Shown: in pieces, positions 43,436-53,719 of the stretch
Numbering within the stretch: the stretch's first letter is position 1
Layout: the number at the start of each line of letters is the position of its first letter
Assembly (NCBI GenBank): GCA_029449235.1
Contig: JANATG010000017.1
Coordinates: forward strand, 450,001 to 514,000
Origin: Linnemannia schmuckeri
Lineage: Eukaryota > Mortierellomycota > Mortierellomycetes > Mortierellales > Mortierellaceae
Direction: 5' to 3'
Length of the DNA: 64,000 bases
Program-made: the position numbers and the translations under genes
Notes under the pieces: generated by a model
The model's database searches: none
Told to the model about the DNA's origin: nothing
The model's input: the letters and a program-made list of their open reading frames with translations, nothing else

Positions 43436-43922
43436 TGTTGTGATGTGCATCTGATATAAGAGGCTCTAACTAAATGGGTTTGGGCTAGGACTAGGTTCTT
43501 TAAAGAACAATTGGGAGAGGAGCAAGGAGTTCGCATATATAAGATCGTAGCTAACTAACGGGGGAAGGAAAGGGAGGAAAAGATGGTGAAAAGAGTACTG
43601 ACAACGAAGTAGACCCTTGTATATAATGCTGTTATTATGCGTCCCGACTGTTAGATCGCCCGTATGTCTTTTCACGCCGGGCGTTGGTCGCGACATAAAG
43701 GAGGTCGAGAATAAAGGGAGCGCTGATCCTGCTTTTGTGGTTCTTGTTCAAAGGAAACTCTTCAAAAGAATGGATCAGAAGGGAAAATTAAAGGAAGGAA
43801 ACAGCCGGAGAACCATCTTGGCCCTCTTCTCAGTTTTATTGCTCTTATCACTATTAACAAAAATAGTCACAAAAACGGCTAAATAAACCACCAAATCCAC
43901 TGATCCCATCTACTTCATCACA
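43436..43922. mobile_element. Solo LTR with CTAG duplication
   Basis: A 487-bp LTR, TGTTGTGATGTGC...CTTCATCACA, is flanked by CTAG on both sides (43432-43435, 43923-43926). It closely matches the LTR at 26887-27374. No retroelement coding sequence is attached, so it is a recombination product. Confidence 0.9.
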
Positions 43923-43970
43923 CTAGGAAAGGGGAGGCAAGTTTGAGAGTCAGAATAGCAACTAATAGAT

Positions 43971-44254
43971 GCTATTACTCAGGGAGAGGATCGAAGGCCA
44001 GAGTTGTAGGGCCGCTGTTAAGTCCTCAATCGGTACGGGGATAGTAATAATAGTGTCCTAAAGAACCAACGAAACGATACACTGCAGCGCGCCAGCGAAA
44101 CTCTTGTCAGTACCGCTCTCGCCCAAGAAGTGATGTGTAAAAGGACAAAGAGCAGACAAGAGGGCTGGGTACACTACTAATACTATGCCTACTAAAGAAG
44201 ATGACTGCTTATCTTCGCCACCGTTGCCTAGCCACCACCTCATTTTGCAACAAT
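43971..44254 (+). repeat. Dispersed repeat R2, copy 2
   Basis: Matches 21213-21500 throughout, including ACACTGCAGCGCGCCAGCGA and AAGTGATGTGTAAAAGGACA. Here the 3' end ATTTTGCAACAA is uninterrupted by a LINE. Confidence 0.9.
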
Positions 44255-44554
44255 ATGCAGAGTAAAAGATCCGCACTCATGTTCCTGTACTCTTATCTCT
44301 TTCGAGTGTAGAGGTCTAAAAATGCACGTATGTTCCCCACTACGCGCTTTCATTTTGATTTGTCGAAGTACGCCTTTTTGTGTGCCCAGTCGCGATGGAC
44401 CAGCACCCCCCTTTAGCACAAGGCTTTTCCTGCTTTCACCAGACTTTCACTTGGCTCCTTTCACCTCAGGGATATTTCTACTTCCACCCTTGCCCTTTCA
44501 CTCAAGGCTTTTTTTTACGTCGATGATGACTTCGCGTTGCACCGTGCTTCAAAA

Positions 44555-44560
44555 TATAAA
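44555..44560 (+). promoter_or_regulatory. TATA box upstream of 44712
   Basis: AAAATATAAAATG is followed by a C/T/A-rich leader with no ATG until 44712, a convincing core promoter. Confidence 0.55.
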
Positions 44561-44711
44561 ATGACCTTCATTTCACCAATCTCATCTCCTCTCTTTTAAC
44601 GCGACTACACCTCCCGACACCCCAATCCTCAACTATAACTCTCGACATCTCAACCCCAAAACACTCCTCTCAACACTACGTCCCAGACCACAGTCTCAAC
44701 GTCTAGCCGGG

Positions 44712-45169
44712 ATGATTCAGAGACATGTTAGCACACTCATCCTTGACAGGGGAGTCATGGTCGTCAGTCCTATCATTCGAAATACTTACACCAGCCACGT
44801 CGGATTTGTCATCAGAGAGGTCGCTGGAGAGAACATTGGCCGCGTTCTTTTGGCAGACTTAGACGCTCTGAGAGACAACTATCGAAGGCATATCTTGGAA
44901 TTCTACAACTTCGAAACGACGCACCAGTCCCATATCTTGTGGATACCGTACTCAGAGTGTCCGGATTTCGCGAGAAAATAACTGTTCCGGGTCAGTCAGC
45001 CGTTCAGTTCCTGACTTTCACAGAGCTCAATTTGACACGAGGCGGCGGCTTTTATGGTCCATATCCCAGGGCGGAAACACGCAACCCTCATGCCGTATTG
45101 GAGCACTCTCATAACACTGCACCTGGTGCTCTGGTCATTCCGGCTGCAGCTCCGCCAAATAACAATTAA
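44712..45169 (+). pseudogene. Unknown protein gene, frame-disrupted
   Basis: A good promoter leads to the ATG at 44712 and 89 codons (MIQRHVSTLILDRGVMVVSP...) with normal protein composition. The frame closes at 44981. A second frame continues to 45169 with REKITVPGQSAVQFLTF and RGGGFYGPYPRAETRNPHAV, ending in PAAAPPNNN. The two overlap around 44900-44980 and no plausible intron joins them, so I infer one frameshift in a gene of about 150 codons. The family is not recognised. It converges on the gene at 45474-46419. Confidence 0.5.
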
Positions 45170-45473
45170 TATCAAATGTCAAGATGGACAGGCGTCAGAG
45201 CACAATAACATCAGCAGTTATAGGGCGATGGGCATTTGACGTGAGACCTGTCCGTTCTTTAATAAAACAATTCTCTTGTCATTTCGCTACTTCAATTACC
45301 CCATATCAATACTAAACCCTGCTATGCCTATTACTATCTCGATTGTTCTCCAGAGTGCAAATGACCGAAAGGCTAGTTTTCTCGCTACTTTCTAAACACG
45401 TGAATGACACTAACATATTTATTTCTGACTCTCTGACCTCCAGCGTCTACTGCGACCAGAGCTCCTCTGTCTC

Positions 45474-46419
45474 CTAACGCAGGACCCTCCCCATAAAGCG
45501 CAAGCCCGTACTTATGGGACCGAAGATGTTCTCATACACAATGAGAGTGTCGATACTCTCCTGCGCGGCCATCCTAGTTGCAACGCAGATCTCCCGCCTG
45601 CTGCCATCGCTGAATCTGTGGATAAACGAATAAACAATGTTGGGATCGTTTATGCGCCGCATAGGCTCATGGTACATCAAAGGTTGACCTCTGCCATTGA
45701 ACTCAAAGTCGCATGCTTGTAGGCCGCCTTCTTCAGCATTGAATGACGGGGCAAAAGCTCTCGGGACCGATCCTGCCGTTCCGACTCCCAGTGTCCTGCG
45801 AGCAAGCACTTCATGTTGTCCTGTATATCGCGCTAAGGACATAGACTCATACTCCGCACGGCTCCGATCACCACTGGCATCGTCTTGGCGGTTGCTGTCA
45901 CTGTCGGAACCAGGAAGACCAGTAATGTCTTTACTTTGTCTTCGGGGGTTGGCTATGGAAGTAGACGTGCGAGGTCGCTTGCTTGGTCGTCTGTGCTTGA
46001 TGTCATCTTCAGGGTCGTCTCGACAGATCTGTCGGGATTGGATTTGTTGCCGCTAGATTCATTGTCGCTGCTGGATTTGTCGCTGCTGAATCACCCGTCG
46101 CTTCTGGTCTCCTCTGTTCGCTCGAGCGCTGCCTCCGCCTTGTGGATGAGCAGAGACAAGCGGGTGGCGGGATTGTTCTGTTCGTCGAGGAATGACGTAA
46201 CCGTCACCTTGCCCCTGACCAAAATCCGATCACCAATCTCGATGCGAGTCAGATACGCTCGGCCGATGTTCGTTCCCGAGGACGGATCATCATGAGCGCT
46301 ACATCCTGCCCGTCCCATTGACAGATCGCACCAATGTCGATGCCACCGTCTTTGTTAAGCTGGCGGATCGTTTGGTGAACCGCAAGTGACAGCCATGCTG
46401 TCGGAAGCTGGAAACTCAT
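45474..46419 (-). pseudogene. Unknown protein gene with OB-like N-terminus, frame-disrupted
   Basis: From the ATG at 46417-46419: MSFQLPTAWLSLAVHQTIRQ, then IGAICQWDGQDVALMM, then after a frame change near 46290 GRAYLTRIEIGDRILVRGKV and TVTSFLDEQNNPATRLSLLI. The strand pattern with GDRILVRGKV resembles an OB-fold, which is inference. A TGA at about 46091 is followed by a Ser/Asp-rich linker, and a last frame (from about 45960) runs GLPGSDSDSNRQDDASGDRS to the end GPISTGLRFMGRVLR and TAG at 45474. A TATAA lies about 140 bp upstream of the ATG. With three breaks I treat it as a pseudogene of about 315 codons. Confidence 0.5.
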
Positions 46420-46558
46420 AGTGAGGGTAAGAAGGAGGGTGTACAGCTTGATCTTACTTTGAGCTTTGTGTGTGTGTGTAACTGATAGTGTTTGTGTATA
46501 CTCGTATGTGTTTGGAATTGTGATGGGTGAAAAAATTATTTGGACCAAGGAGGCCTTC

Positions 46559-46563
46559 TTATA
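46559..46563 (-). promoter_or_regulatory. TATA-like box for the 46419 gene
   Basis: On the minus strand AGTATAAGAAGG lies about 140 bp upstream of the ATG. Confidence 0.45.
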
Positions 46564-46569
46564 CTGTTG

Positions 46570-47014
46570 CGTTTATGTGGCTTTGATTACATTGTGGGAT
46601 CCTCACCTTGATGAAAAAGCTGGCAAGGAGTTAGAAAGAGCATGAGCTCGACAAAGAAAGAGTACCACAGTTTTGTTTTTAGCTACGAGGGCTACAAGCG
46701 TAACAACTGACGAGGGGTATCAAACTCGCCTGTGTGGAGTTTCATAGCATAGGACAATGTGCTCTTTCGAATGCGGACTTCCTTATTTATGCAATCGTGC
46801 CACTTAAAAATGTATTTCCCATTTGTGGACAAATGCGGTAAAGTGGACATATATGAGACAAAGTGGACAAAATGCGGCATAGAGATGGCAAAAGTGGCAC
46901 AAAGTGGACCATTTTTCTGTATTTTTCTGCGGTAAAAAAGACGCCCGCGCACTGTAGCTTCATTTTTCGTCACATGGTGTGCATGGCAACACATTTAAAA
47001 TAATTTTATCAATT
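46570..47014. other. Spacer with AAAGTGGAC motif repeats
   Basis: Three AAAGTGGAC blocks and one AAAGTGGCAC variant occur between 46830 and 46908. No gene is supported. Confidence 0.5.
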
Positions 47015-47225
47015 GATATCCTGAATCATACTACGTGGGATTATCTTGCAGAGCGGAAGGCTTTGCAAGGTTCCCGCCAATGTTAATTTCAAATATTGGA
47101 AGAGATAAATCCACTGCAGACGACTTTGATTGAACGGGGTTTTACAAGCAGTAGAGTAGCCTTGTTGCTACGATCTGCTGTGATTAAGCCCATTGTTCTA
47201 TAGATTTATTCGAAAGAACAACATC
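47015..47225 (+). pseudogene. LSU (28S) rRNA 3' end, sense orientation
   Basis: ATCATACTACGTGGGATTAT, GCAGAGCGGAAGGCTTTGCA, GTAGAGTAGCCTTGTTGCTA and CGATCTGCTGTGATTAAGCC cover about the last 200 bases of LSU. It continues into ATTCGAAAGAACAACATC, as after the other two LSU 3' ends in the window. Confidence 0.95.
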
Positions 47226-47989
47226 TCCCACTCTCTTCTTTTTTCCTTCTTTCTTGGCACTTGTCGAGGGTAGTTCAATATATGCCCTGGCGCTCGGGTT
47301 GCATGCGGATGGCCGGGTTGAGCGCCCTTATGCGCGTACCTTCTCCAGCACAAGCCACTGAGGAACATGAACATGAACAAGAGGACACCCTCGAGAGGAG
47401 AAAGAACCCACATGCGGTTCTGACAACCCCTTACTGCCGCCAACCCTCAGGCAAGAAGAAGGTTGTCACCGGCTAGAGTCAGCGAGGAGCGCAGCAGCCA
47501 GGAAGCCTTGAACCCATCACTAATCCAGCTGAGACTTTTACAAGGGTTGAACAGGCCGTCCTTTCCTCCAAAAAGGAAAATCCAAGGATGCGTACGTGGT
47601 GTCAAAGTGCACCGCAACACGACTCCATCTTTTGCTCTTTACACATGACACACACATGACCTCCCCTCTTCCCTTGCACACACAGATACAATACTCCATT
47701 TCTATATTGACTTTGCGGAATTTTTCACTATTTTTGTGCGTTAGAAACACTGTTCAAAGCAGAGGTCTGCTGGTCTGATGTTTGTTTTTGGTTAGACCTT
47801 GTCAGCTACAGAGGATTTGCTTAACAAAATACTCATAATTGACAAGGAACTAACCAAAAACAGCAACAGACCAGAGGTCTGGTTCAAAGAGGAATGGCAG
47901 ATTTTTTTTTTACCAATTGAGTATGGTTCAGAAACAAAAAACGAACTGTATTATCAATGTTTAGGCTATCCTACTTTAGACCCTTAACA
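47226..47989. other. Spacer with long hairpin
   Basis: No gene is supported. It contains the inverted repeat at 47757-47890. Confidence 0.5.
47757..47890. repeat. Imperfect hairpin, arms about 45 bp
   Basis: GTTTTTGGTTAGACCTTGTCA (47783-47803) and its near complement TGACAAGGAACTAACCAAAAAC (47841-47862) form the core. Pairing extends outward through CAGAGGTCTGCTGGTCTG and CAGACCAGAGGTCTGG. Confidence 0.75.
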
Positions 47990-48025
47990 CTACGGAGAGT
48001 AACGGAAACGGGCAGGCGTGATGTA

Positions 48026-49307
48026 CAGTCAGCTCGCAAAATGTACCGGACTAAGAATTTAGAATACACAATCGAATTCATTCGGGTTTATTCGGGTTTA
48101 GTAGCTTGTGGGGCCTCCTTCTGCTTCCAGCACCGCAGCTACTCTTTTATTCATGGATGCTACAAGGTCGATGATGGTTCCTGGGGGTATTTTTTCCTAT
48201 TTCTCCAAGATGGCAGCGACCATTTCTTCCTTGCTTGTCGGTTTTCTAGGACGTTTGTTGGGTTGTCGTTTGAGAATCGACCAGATGTGCTCAATGGGGT
48301 TGAGGTCAGGGGAACGAGGTGGCCACAGCATTTCCTGGACGCCATTCTTCAACCGCCATTTTTCCGCGATTTTGCTGGTATGAACTGGCGCGTTGTTCTC
48401 CATTAGAAGAAGGTTTCGCGCTTGTGCTGCAAACCACCTCAATTCATTCTCGTAGACGGTGTCGATGAATCCTGGTCCTTTATTGTCGTCACCGTCGAGA
48501 ATGACGAGTCTTGATTTTTTCCCTCCTGCGATTGCTCCCCATATCTTGGCAGTCGATTCGCGGCTCCGAAGAAGTGGGATAACGTTTTTCGGCAAATACT
48601 TCTCATCCTTGGTGCGCCAGAGGTAGACCTTTCTGAAGTCTTTACCTATTTCGAAGCAACACTCGTCAGTCCAAATGACTCTCTCCCAGTCGATCCACGT
48701 CCAATCTTGTTTGTCTCGAGCAAAGCACAATCGATCTTCGACATGCCTTAGTTCTAGATAGGGTTTGCTGACGGCAATGCGGTGGAAGACTTTATTCTTG
48801 TGGAGAATCCTGCGTATAGTGCTTTCGGAGACTGGCTTGGACGACATCATGGTTATTTCCCGAAGGGTGACGCGGTTGTTGTCTTGAACCCTCTTAAGGA
48901 GTTGCTCGACATCCGGTTCTTCAAGAATTGGTGGTCGTCCGGATGATATTTTGGGAACGATGGTGCCTTCTTGCTCCCATTTTTTAATAATGGTGAGAGC
49001 TGTATTGTTATGGAGATTGTGTGCTTTGGCAATGCTGGAAGGGGTTGCGCCGGCCTCATAGGCCCCGACGCTACGACCCTTGAGCTCGATGGGATGATGC
49101 TTGGGCATGATGGTGAAGTGCGATGGTGGAGCGCGATAGTGGTGTAACGGGAGTGTTGGAGTAGGATATTTCCTTTTCATTTTAACGGAAAAGTCGGAGG
49201 ACGCGATGGTACTAGAATTTTCGAAAAAATAGTGTTTTTGAATTGGTACCATGACCCAATTCAATCCTATTTTATTTCTTAGTCCGGTGCATTTTGTGAG
49301 CTGACTG
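48026..49307 (-). mobile_element. Tc1 element with 32-bp TIRs, nested
   Basis: The left end CAGTCAGCTCGCAAAATGTA and the inverted right end CAGTCAGCTCACAAAATGCA belong to 32-bp TIRs with two differences. TA flanks both sides (48024-48025, 49308-49309). Its 1282 bp hold one Tc1 transposase frame. It sits inside the acidic-tail codons of the older IS630-type transposase. Confidence 0.93.
48098..49108 (-). pseudogene. Tc1-type (DD34E) transposase, inactivated
   Basis: The likely start is MPKHHPIELKGRSVGAYEAG (ATG 49106-49108), giving about 336 codons. A paired helix-turn-helix region (TPSSIAKAHNLHNNTALTII, then GRPPILEEPD) precedes the catalytic domain. The first Asp is in VIWTDECCFEIG. The second motif is LLLMENNAPVHTS, where the Asp is Asn (AAC). 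The Glu is in SPDLNPIEHIW, with 34 residues between the second and third positions. A TAG at 48197-48199 replaces an expected Trp, after which KIPPGTIIDL to EGGPTSY and stop (48098) completes a normal Tc1 end. The frame is open upstream through the TIR into the host transposase, but those residues are not part of this protein. Confidence 0.9.
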
Positions 49308-50781
49308 TACAGCTTTTCCTCTTCCTCCTCCTCCTCCTCCTCCTCCTCCTCCTCCACATCCTCCTCCATGTCTACAACTACTTCCCATTCTTCCTCGTCG
49401 TTCATTATCTCATTAACTTCGTTCTCTTGCTCTTCAACCTCGTCAGGCTGTGCGAGCACTGTCTGGTCCACATTCTTCTCCTCATTGGCTCCATCCTCAG
49501 GCGAGTCGGATGAGTGAGGTGAGCTCTCATAGAAGGGCTCTTTCTCCTTCCACACTTCTTCGAGCTTCCCTATTTCCTCCTCCTCCTCCACTTGATCCTC
49601 GCCTCCCATGTCATCGCACTCGACCTTTGGATATGGTTCGGAACCTCTTTCCATCAGGCGCAACGCCTGATTGGCGTTCATGAAGCGACCAAGAGGCATA
49701 TTCGCGCGAGCCAACTAGAAGTTGCAACCGACCTCCTTAAGCCAGCCTCGGGCTTTAATTGCAGTGACAGAACGCTAGAGAGCTCTTCGAATATAGCCTG
49801 CCAGATTGTAGCGCTGGGCAGACTTCTTTTTGACATGGTCTTTAATACAATTAAATGCCCGCTCCGCTATGTTGGAATGGGGAGGGTAGGGAAGGAGAAA
49901 GAGAGCAGTGTGTTGAGATGCACCGAATGCTTTCTTGACACTCGGAGACTTGTGAATGCGACAGTTATCCATAATGATGGTGCGAGGGCCTAGCAACTTG
50001 GGGAAAAGCTTGTTCATGTGAAATCGCGCAAAATAGTTACATTGTACGCCCTAACCTTGACCTCGGAAGCAATAAGGCCGGTGCTGTCGAGAGCCACAAG
50101 TAATGACATGTTGGCTCCTCTCTGGGTTGGGACCGGCTTGATCGGACGAACACATCGTGCAGCACGACCGTACCTCCGGCGGATATGGGGATTGAACCCG
50201 GATTCATCCAAATACACAAACTCGTCCATTCTCTCATACTTCTCCCAGACTTCGTCCGCCCACGAATTCATCTGCTCGCGGTATGCATTGCTGTTGTAGT
50301 CCTCGATCTCAGGATGTACCAGCTTCAGGGTGTAGGCAATTCCCTTGTCGATGGCATTCTGGATAGTGTTCCTACTCACTGGCGGTCGGAGCCTGAACTT
50401 CTTATTGAGCTCAGCGTGGAGATCCGAGATGGAGAGATCGGGCTCTTCAAGGAGACGGTCCTTGATCCAGTTCAGATGCTCCTACTCAAGACATGGGTGC
50501 CGATCGCCACCTCTTGGCAGTTGAACGATGCTGCCGTTCCGTTCAAACGTCTTGTAGACGGATCGAACTGTAAACTCAGGAAGCTTGAAGCGTTCGACAG
50601 TCTCATCAATGGTGTGGGCCTCGTTCGTGATAGACTCAATGATATTAAGTCTGTCCCGGTGGGAAATTCGTCGTTTTTTCTTGTTGAGGTGTGGTTGTGG
50701 ACTGGAGTTATTGCGTTTCATGGTGTGAGGTGGTGAGTGTGTTGGGATAAAAGGGTGGGCGGGAGAAAGCGAGAAAGACAA

Positions 50782-52823
50782 AAAAAAGTGACAACCTGGT
50801 CTTTTACGTCATAATGCGCGACTATGCTTCGTATCTAAGCATCATTGTTTCCGCTGCTGCGTTTCAATCGTAAAAAAAAACTAACCATTGTGACTGATTT
50901 TCTGCGACTACATATTATTCTTGAACAATTGGTTTAAAGAATCGCAAAGTCAATATGAAAATGGAGTAAAAAACACACAAAATAACATATTTCGTTCCAC
51001 GTCTTGTCAACTCATTGCACCTCGGCAAAAAAAATTGACTCTTTGGCAATTTTTTTTATAGAAAAGCTTTTATTATACAGGAACATTTCGTTCCATTAAC
51101 TGGCTTGTGGTAGCCAAGCGTTCATGACGACGTTTAGGGTCCATCTTGGAGTTCTTTTTGCTGTAGATGTAGAGTGTTATGGAGCGGTAGTAGAATAGTG
51201 CGAGGACAGGAATAAAAGGACGGAGCGCGTCGCCGAAGTTCTTCTCTCTTGCCACTAATTTTTTGTACTATTCGCAAAATGCGCCATGATCATGGTCATG
51301 GATCGGGCACCCGATACAACGTACAAAAAGAATGAATGAAAAGCATATCTCCTTTCCTTTCCTCACTGTCTCACTCTCTCTCTGTCACTCTCTCTCACTC
51401 TCTCTCTCTTTTTCAGCAAAGAATATTCTCTTTTCTCATATCAGATCTCAGCCCTTCGCATTAACGTTGTTCATCCTCCTTTTTTTGCTTGCTTCGTATC
51501 CTTCTCACTCTCACAACCCCCTACGATAAACAAAGAAGGCGGACAAATAGAGATGGACATGAGTGGGTATGGAGAACTCATGGGTATGTGTTATGCACGT
51601 GGGTATCGATCCCTACACATTCTACGACACCAAAGTCCTCCTCTATTCCCTTCTCTCCCTTCCTTCTTCACTTGCTCTCGGCTTCTCGCACCCTCGGTCC
51701 CTACCTCTTTTGATCTCGCTTCTTTCTTTCCTCCTTTGTGATTGCGCCCCATGTACCATCACCGTTATTAGACATTAAAGCTACAGCGATCTGAAATGAA
51801 GTGTGTCGGTTGGGCACGAGTCAATTAATTTCTGTGCAATATGGCTTTTGTTCATTTCGTGTGGGAGCTGCTGTGGTGTGGAATATGGCAAAGTATGGTG
51901 AGAGAGAGAGAGATGGAGAGAGAGGGAAAAGGAAGAAAGAGAGGGCGTTGTTGTTTACATCTGGGGTCGGCTGCGGAGTACAAGCTAGCTAGCTCTCTTT
52001 GTTTGTTTGTTTTTTTGGTTACACGTGCAGTAAAGCTAACTGAACCAATTGGTGCCCATACACTCGTTTACCAAGGGTAATAGAGGTTATCAGCTTAGCT
52101 TTTGTTTTGTTTTTTTTGTGTGTTGAGAGCTTTTGCGAAAAAAGCAACATTCTTTTTCTCATCCCCCATGGAGTTCTAATTCCTTGTGGAGCAATTAAAG
52201 AAGAGAGGAGAGAAGAAAGAGGAAGAGCATGAAAAGAGAGCGCGTTAATAATCGACTGAAGGTATAGTGCTCTTGTACGTTTTCACGCGTTAGATAGGTA
52301 AAAAAAGAACATTAGAAAGGTTTTAGTCATGGGCATAATCTTCGACTCTCTCGCCCTTCTTGTTGTTTTCTTCGCCTCTTTTTTTTGGTTTCTTCTTGGG
52401 AGCTTTCAAACGACATGAGCCAGAAACCTGAAGAACAACGAGAACGAACGAACATGATCGTAGAAACTTTGATTTTTAGTTGAAGCAAACATGAACATGA
52501 GCAGAGAGAGATGACATGGCCTGTTTTTGTATGAGAGAATGCCCACTTTGGTTCATTTGATTTATTGACCAGCAAGTGGAAAGTGTGAACAAAGGTAGGT
52601 AGTATACTCGCACAAAAGAAAAGGGTTTGGGAAGCGTGTATAGAGCGAGTAAAGAGAAGGAGGCGTAAGGAAGAGAGAAGGGGGGGAATAAAAGAGAAAG
52701 GCTGCTACAGCCAGAATCGACACTCGATATCGGTTATGTCCACCTCTACAAGCTAATGAACTCTCTTCCTCACCACATCCAACTTCCGACAAGCGAGAAA
52801 AGGAGAATGACAGAAAGAGACAT
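50782..52823. other. Gene-free spacer
   Basis: Includes an LSU fragment (51096-51137), a TCTCTCTCTG-type microsatellite (51368-51415) and GAGA runs at 51901-51940. Open frames show no domain. Confidence 0.5.
51096..51137 (+). pseudogene. LSU (28S) rRNA fragment, short
   Basis: TTAACTGGCTTGTGGTAGCC followed by AAGCGTTCATGACGACGTTT matches the sense strand of the LSU segment also found at 2094. It is preceded by the small palindrome GGAACATTTCGTTCC. Confidence 0.8.
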
Positions 52824-53510
52824 TTACTTGATCTCGATATCGGCACAGGAGGTGTACCACTCGTCCTGGTTCAACATCCAGCGCCACTGAAGGAGGTAAA
52901 TACCTTTGGCACGGACGGGGACCTTGAAGCATCCACCGCAAGGACGACGGTCTTCGTTGGAGCTAGGGTTGCAGTTCTTGTAGTTGAGATTGGCAATGGT
53001 GTTCTTCAACAACTCCTTCTGGGTGATATCCTTGGCGTTGCGAGACTTGGACAAGTGGATCTGAACCTTGTTGTTGGGATGGAACAACTGGCCATGGTTC
53101 TTGGCAGGCCAGCGGACGCAGAGGGTGTCGCCGACGGAGGTGACGGTCATGCGGCCATACTGGCCGCCGTAGGCCTTCGAGGGCGGGTTGGCACGGGTCT
53201 CGTCCGAACCGACCGTTGCACCGACCTTGCGGTTAGAGCAGGGTAAGGCAGTGCTAGGGTTCTGGCGGTCCTGCTGGTAGTGGCGATTGGGGTAGGCAGA
53301 GTCAAGGGAGCCGAACTCCTTGCCGAGAGGGAAGCGACGGGCGTAACCGGTGCACTTGCCTCCCTTGTCGGACCAGTCCTGCTTGCCGCCCTTGTTGAAC
53401 TTCCAGTCAATGCAGTCAGCCCACGAGTGTGCCTCAGCCTGAGGAGTGTAGGAGGAGAAGACGGCCAAGGTGGCGACGACGAGCATAGTGAAGGAAGACT
53501 TGAGAACCAT
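52824..53510 (-). CDS. Secreted LPMO-like (histidine-brace) protein
   Basis: An intact, intronless 228-residue protein. Residues 1-27 are a signal peptide ending AEA, and the mature protein starts with His28 (HSWADCIDW), which fits the N-terminal His of a copper histidine brace. A second candidate ligand is His139 in WPAKNHGQLFH. The C-terminal strand LLQWRWMLNQDEWYTSCADIEI has the Trp/Tyr-Cys pattern seen near the axial Tyr in lytic polysaccharide monooxygenases. Eight cysteines could form four disulfides. LPMOs oxidatively cleave polysaccharides such as chitin or cellulose outside the cell. The family number and substrate cannot be told from the sequence alone, and a related non-catalytic copper protein is possible. 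Confidence 0.7.
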   Translation of the reverse strand: MVLKSSFTMLVVATLAVFSSYTPQAEAHSWADCIDWKFNKGGKQDWSDKGGKCTGYARRFPLGKEFGSLDSAYPNRHYQQDRQNPSTALPCSNRKVGATVGSDETRANPPSKAYGGQYGRMTVTSVGDTLCVRWPAKNHGQLFHPNNKVQIHLSKSRNAKDITQKELLKNTIANLNYKNCNPSSNEDRRPCGGCFKVPVRAKGIYLLQWRWMLNQDEWYTSCADIEIK

Positions 53511-53698
53511 GATGATTTAAGTAACGTTGGAGTGAGAAGGAAGGGTAGGTAAGGGTACAGGGGGTAGTGCTTTCGTGAGAAGGATGTAAAGGAGAGTTAC
53601 GGTATTGTGGGGTGGTGCTAGGTAGTATAGCGGTAGGAGTGTGTGAAGACAGGAATGGGGATGAACGAAAATAAAAAAGATGCCGAGGAAGACCCTAG

Positions 53699-53705
53699 TT
53701 TTATA
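53699..53705 (-). promoter_or_regulatory. TATA box of the LPMO-like gene
   Basis: TATAAAA on the minus strand, about 190 bp upstream of the ATG at 53510. Confidence 0.5.
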
Positions 53706-53719
53706 CTCTTCTCCCCAGC

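Larger units (their letters stand above)
47990..50721 (-). pseudogene. IS630-type transposase, interrupted by a Tc1 element
   Basis: Read from MKRNNSSPQPHLNKKKRRIS (ATG 50719-50721). A helix-turn-helix part reaches HPCLE, where a TAG at about 50481 interrupts it. A second helical part with SISDLHAELNKKFRLRPPVS follows, then the three catalytic motifs: FVYLDESGFN, TIIMDNCRIHK and PYPPHSNIAERAFNCIKDHV, all acidic residues kept. A one-base deletion near 50017 shifts the frame between ILRDF and MNKLFPKLLGP. A long acidic tail (49600-49310) is cut by the Tc1 element at 48026-49307, and the last residues ITPARFRYSP and stop (47990-47992) lie on the far side. Removing the insertion with one TA restores the tail. 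Inverted repeats of this element were not found. Confidence 0.82.

Noticed and set aside
48197..49714. A 505-residue Glu-rich fusion transposase
   Set aside because: The frame crosses a Tc1 TIR and joins two unrelated elements; the TA duplication shows it is an insertion product.
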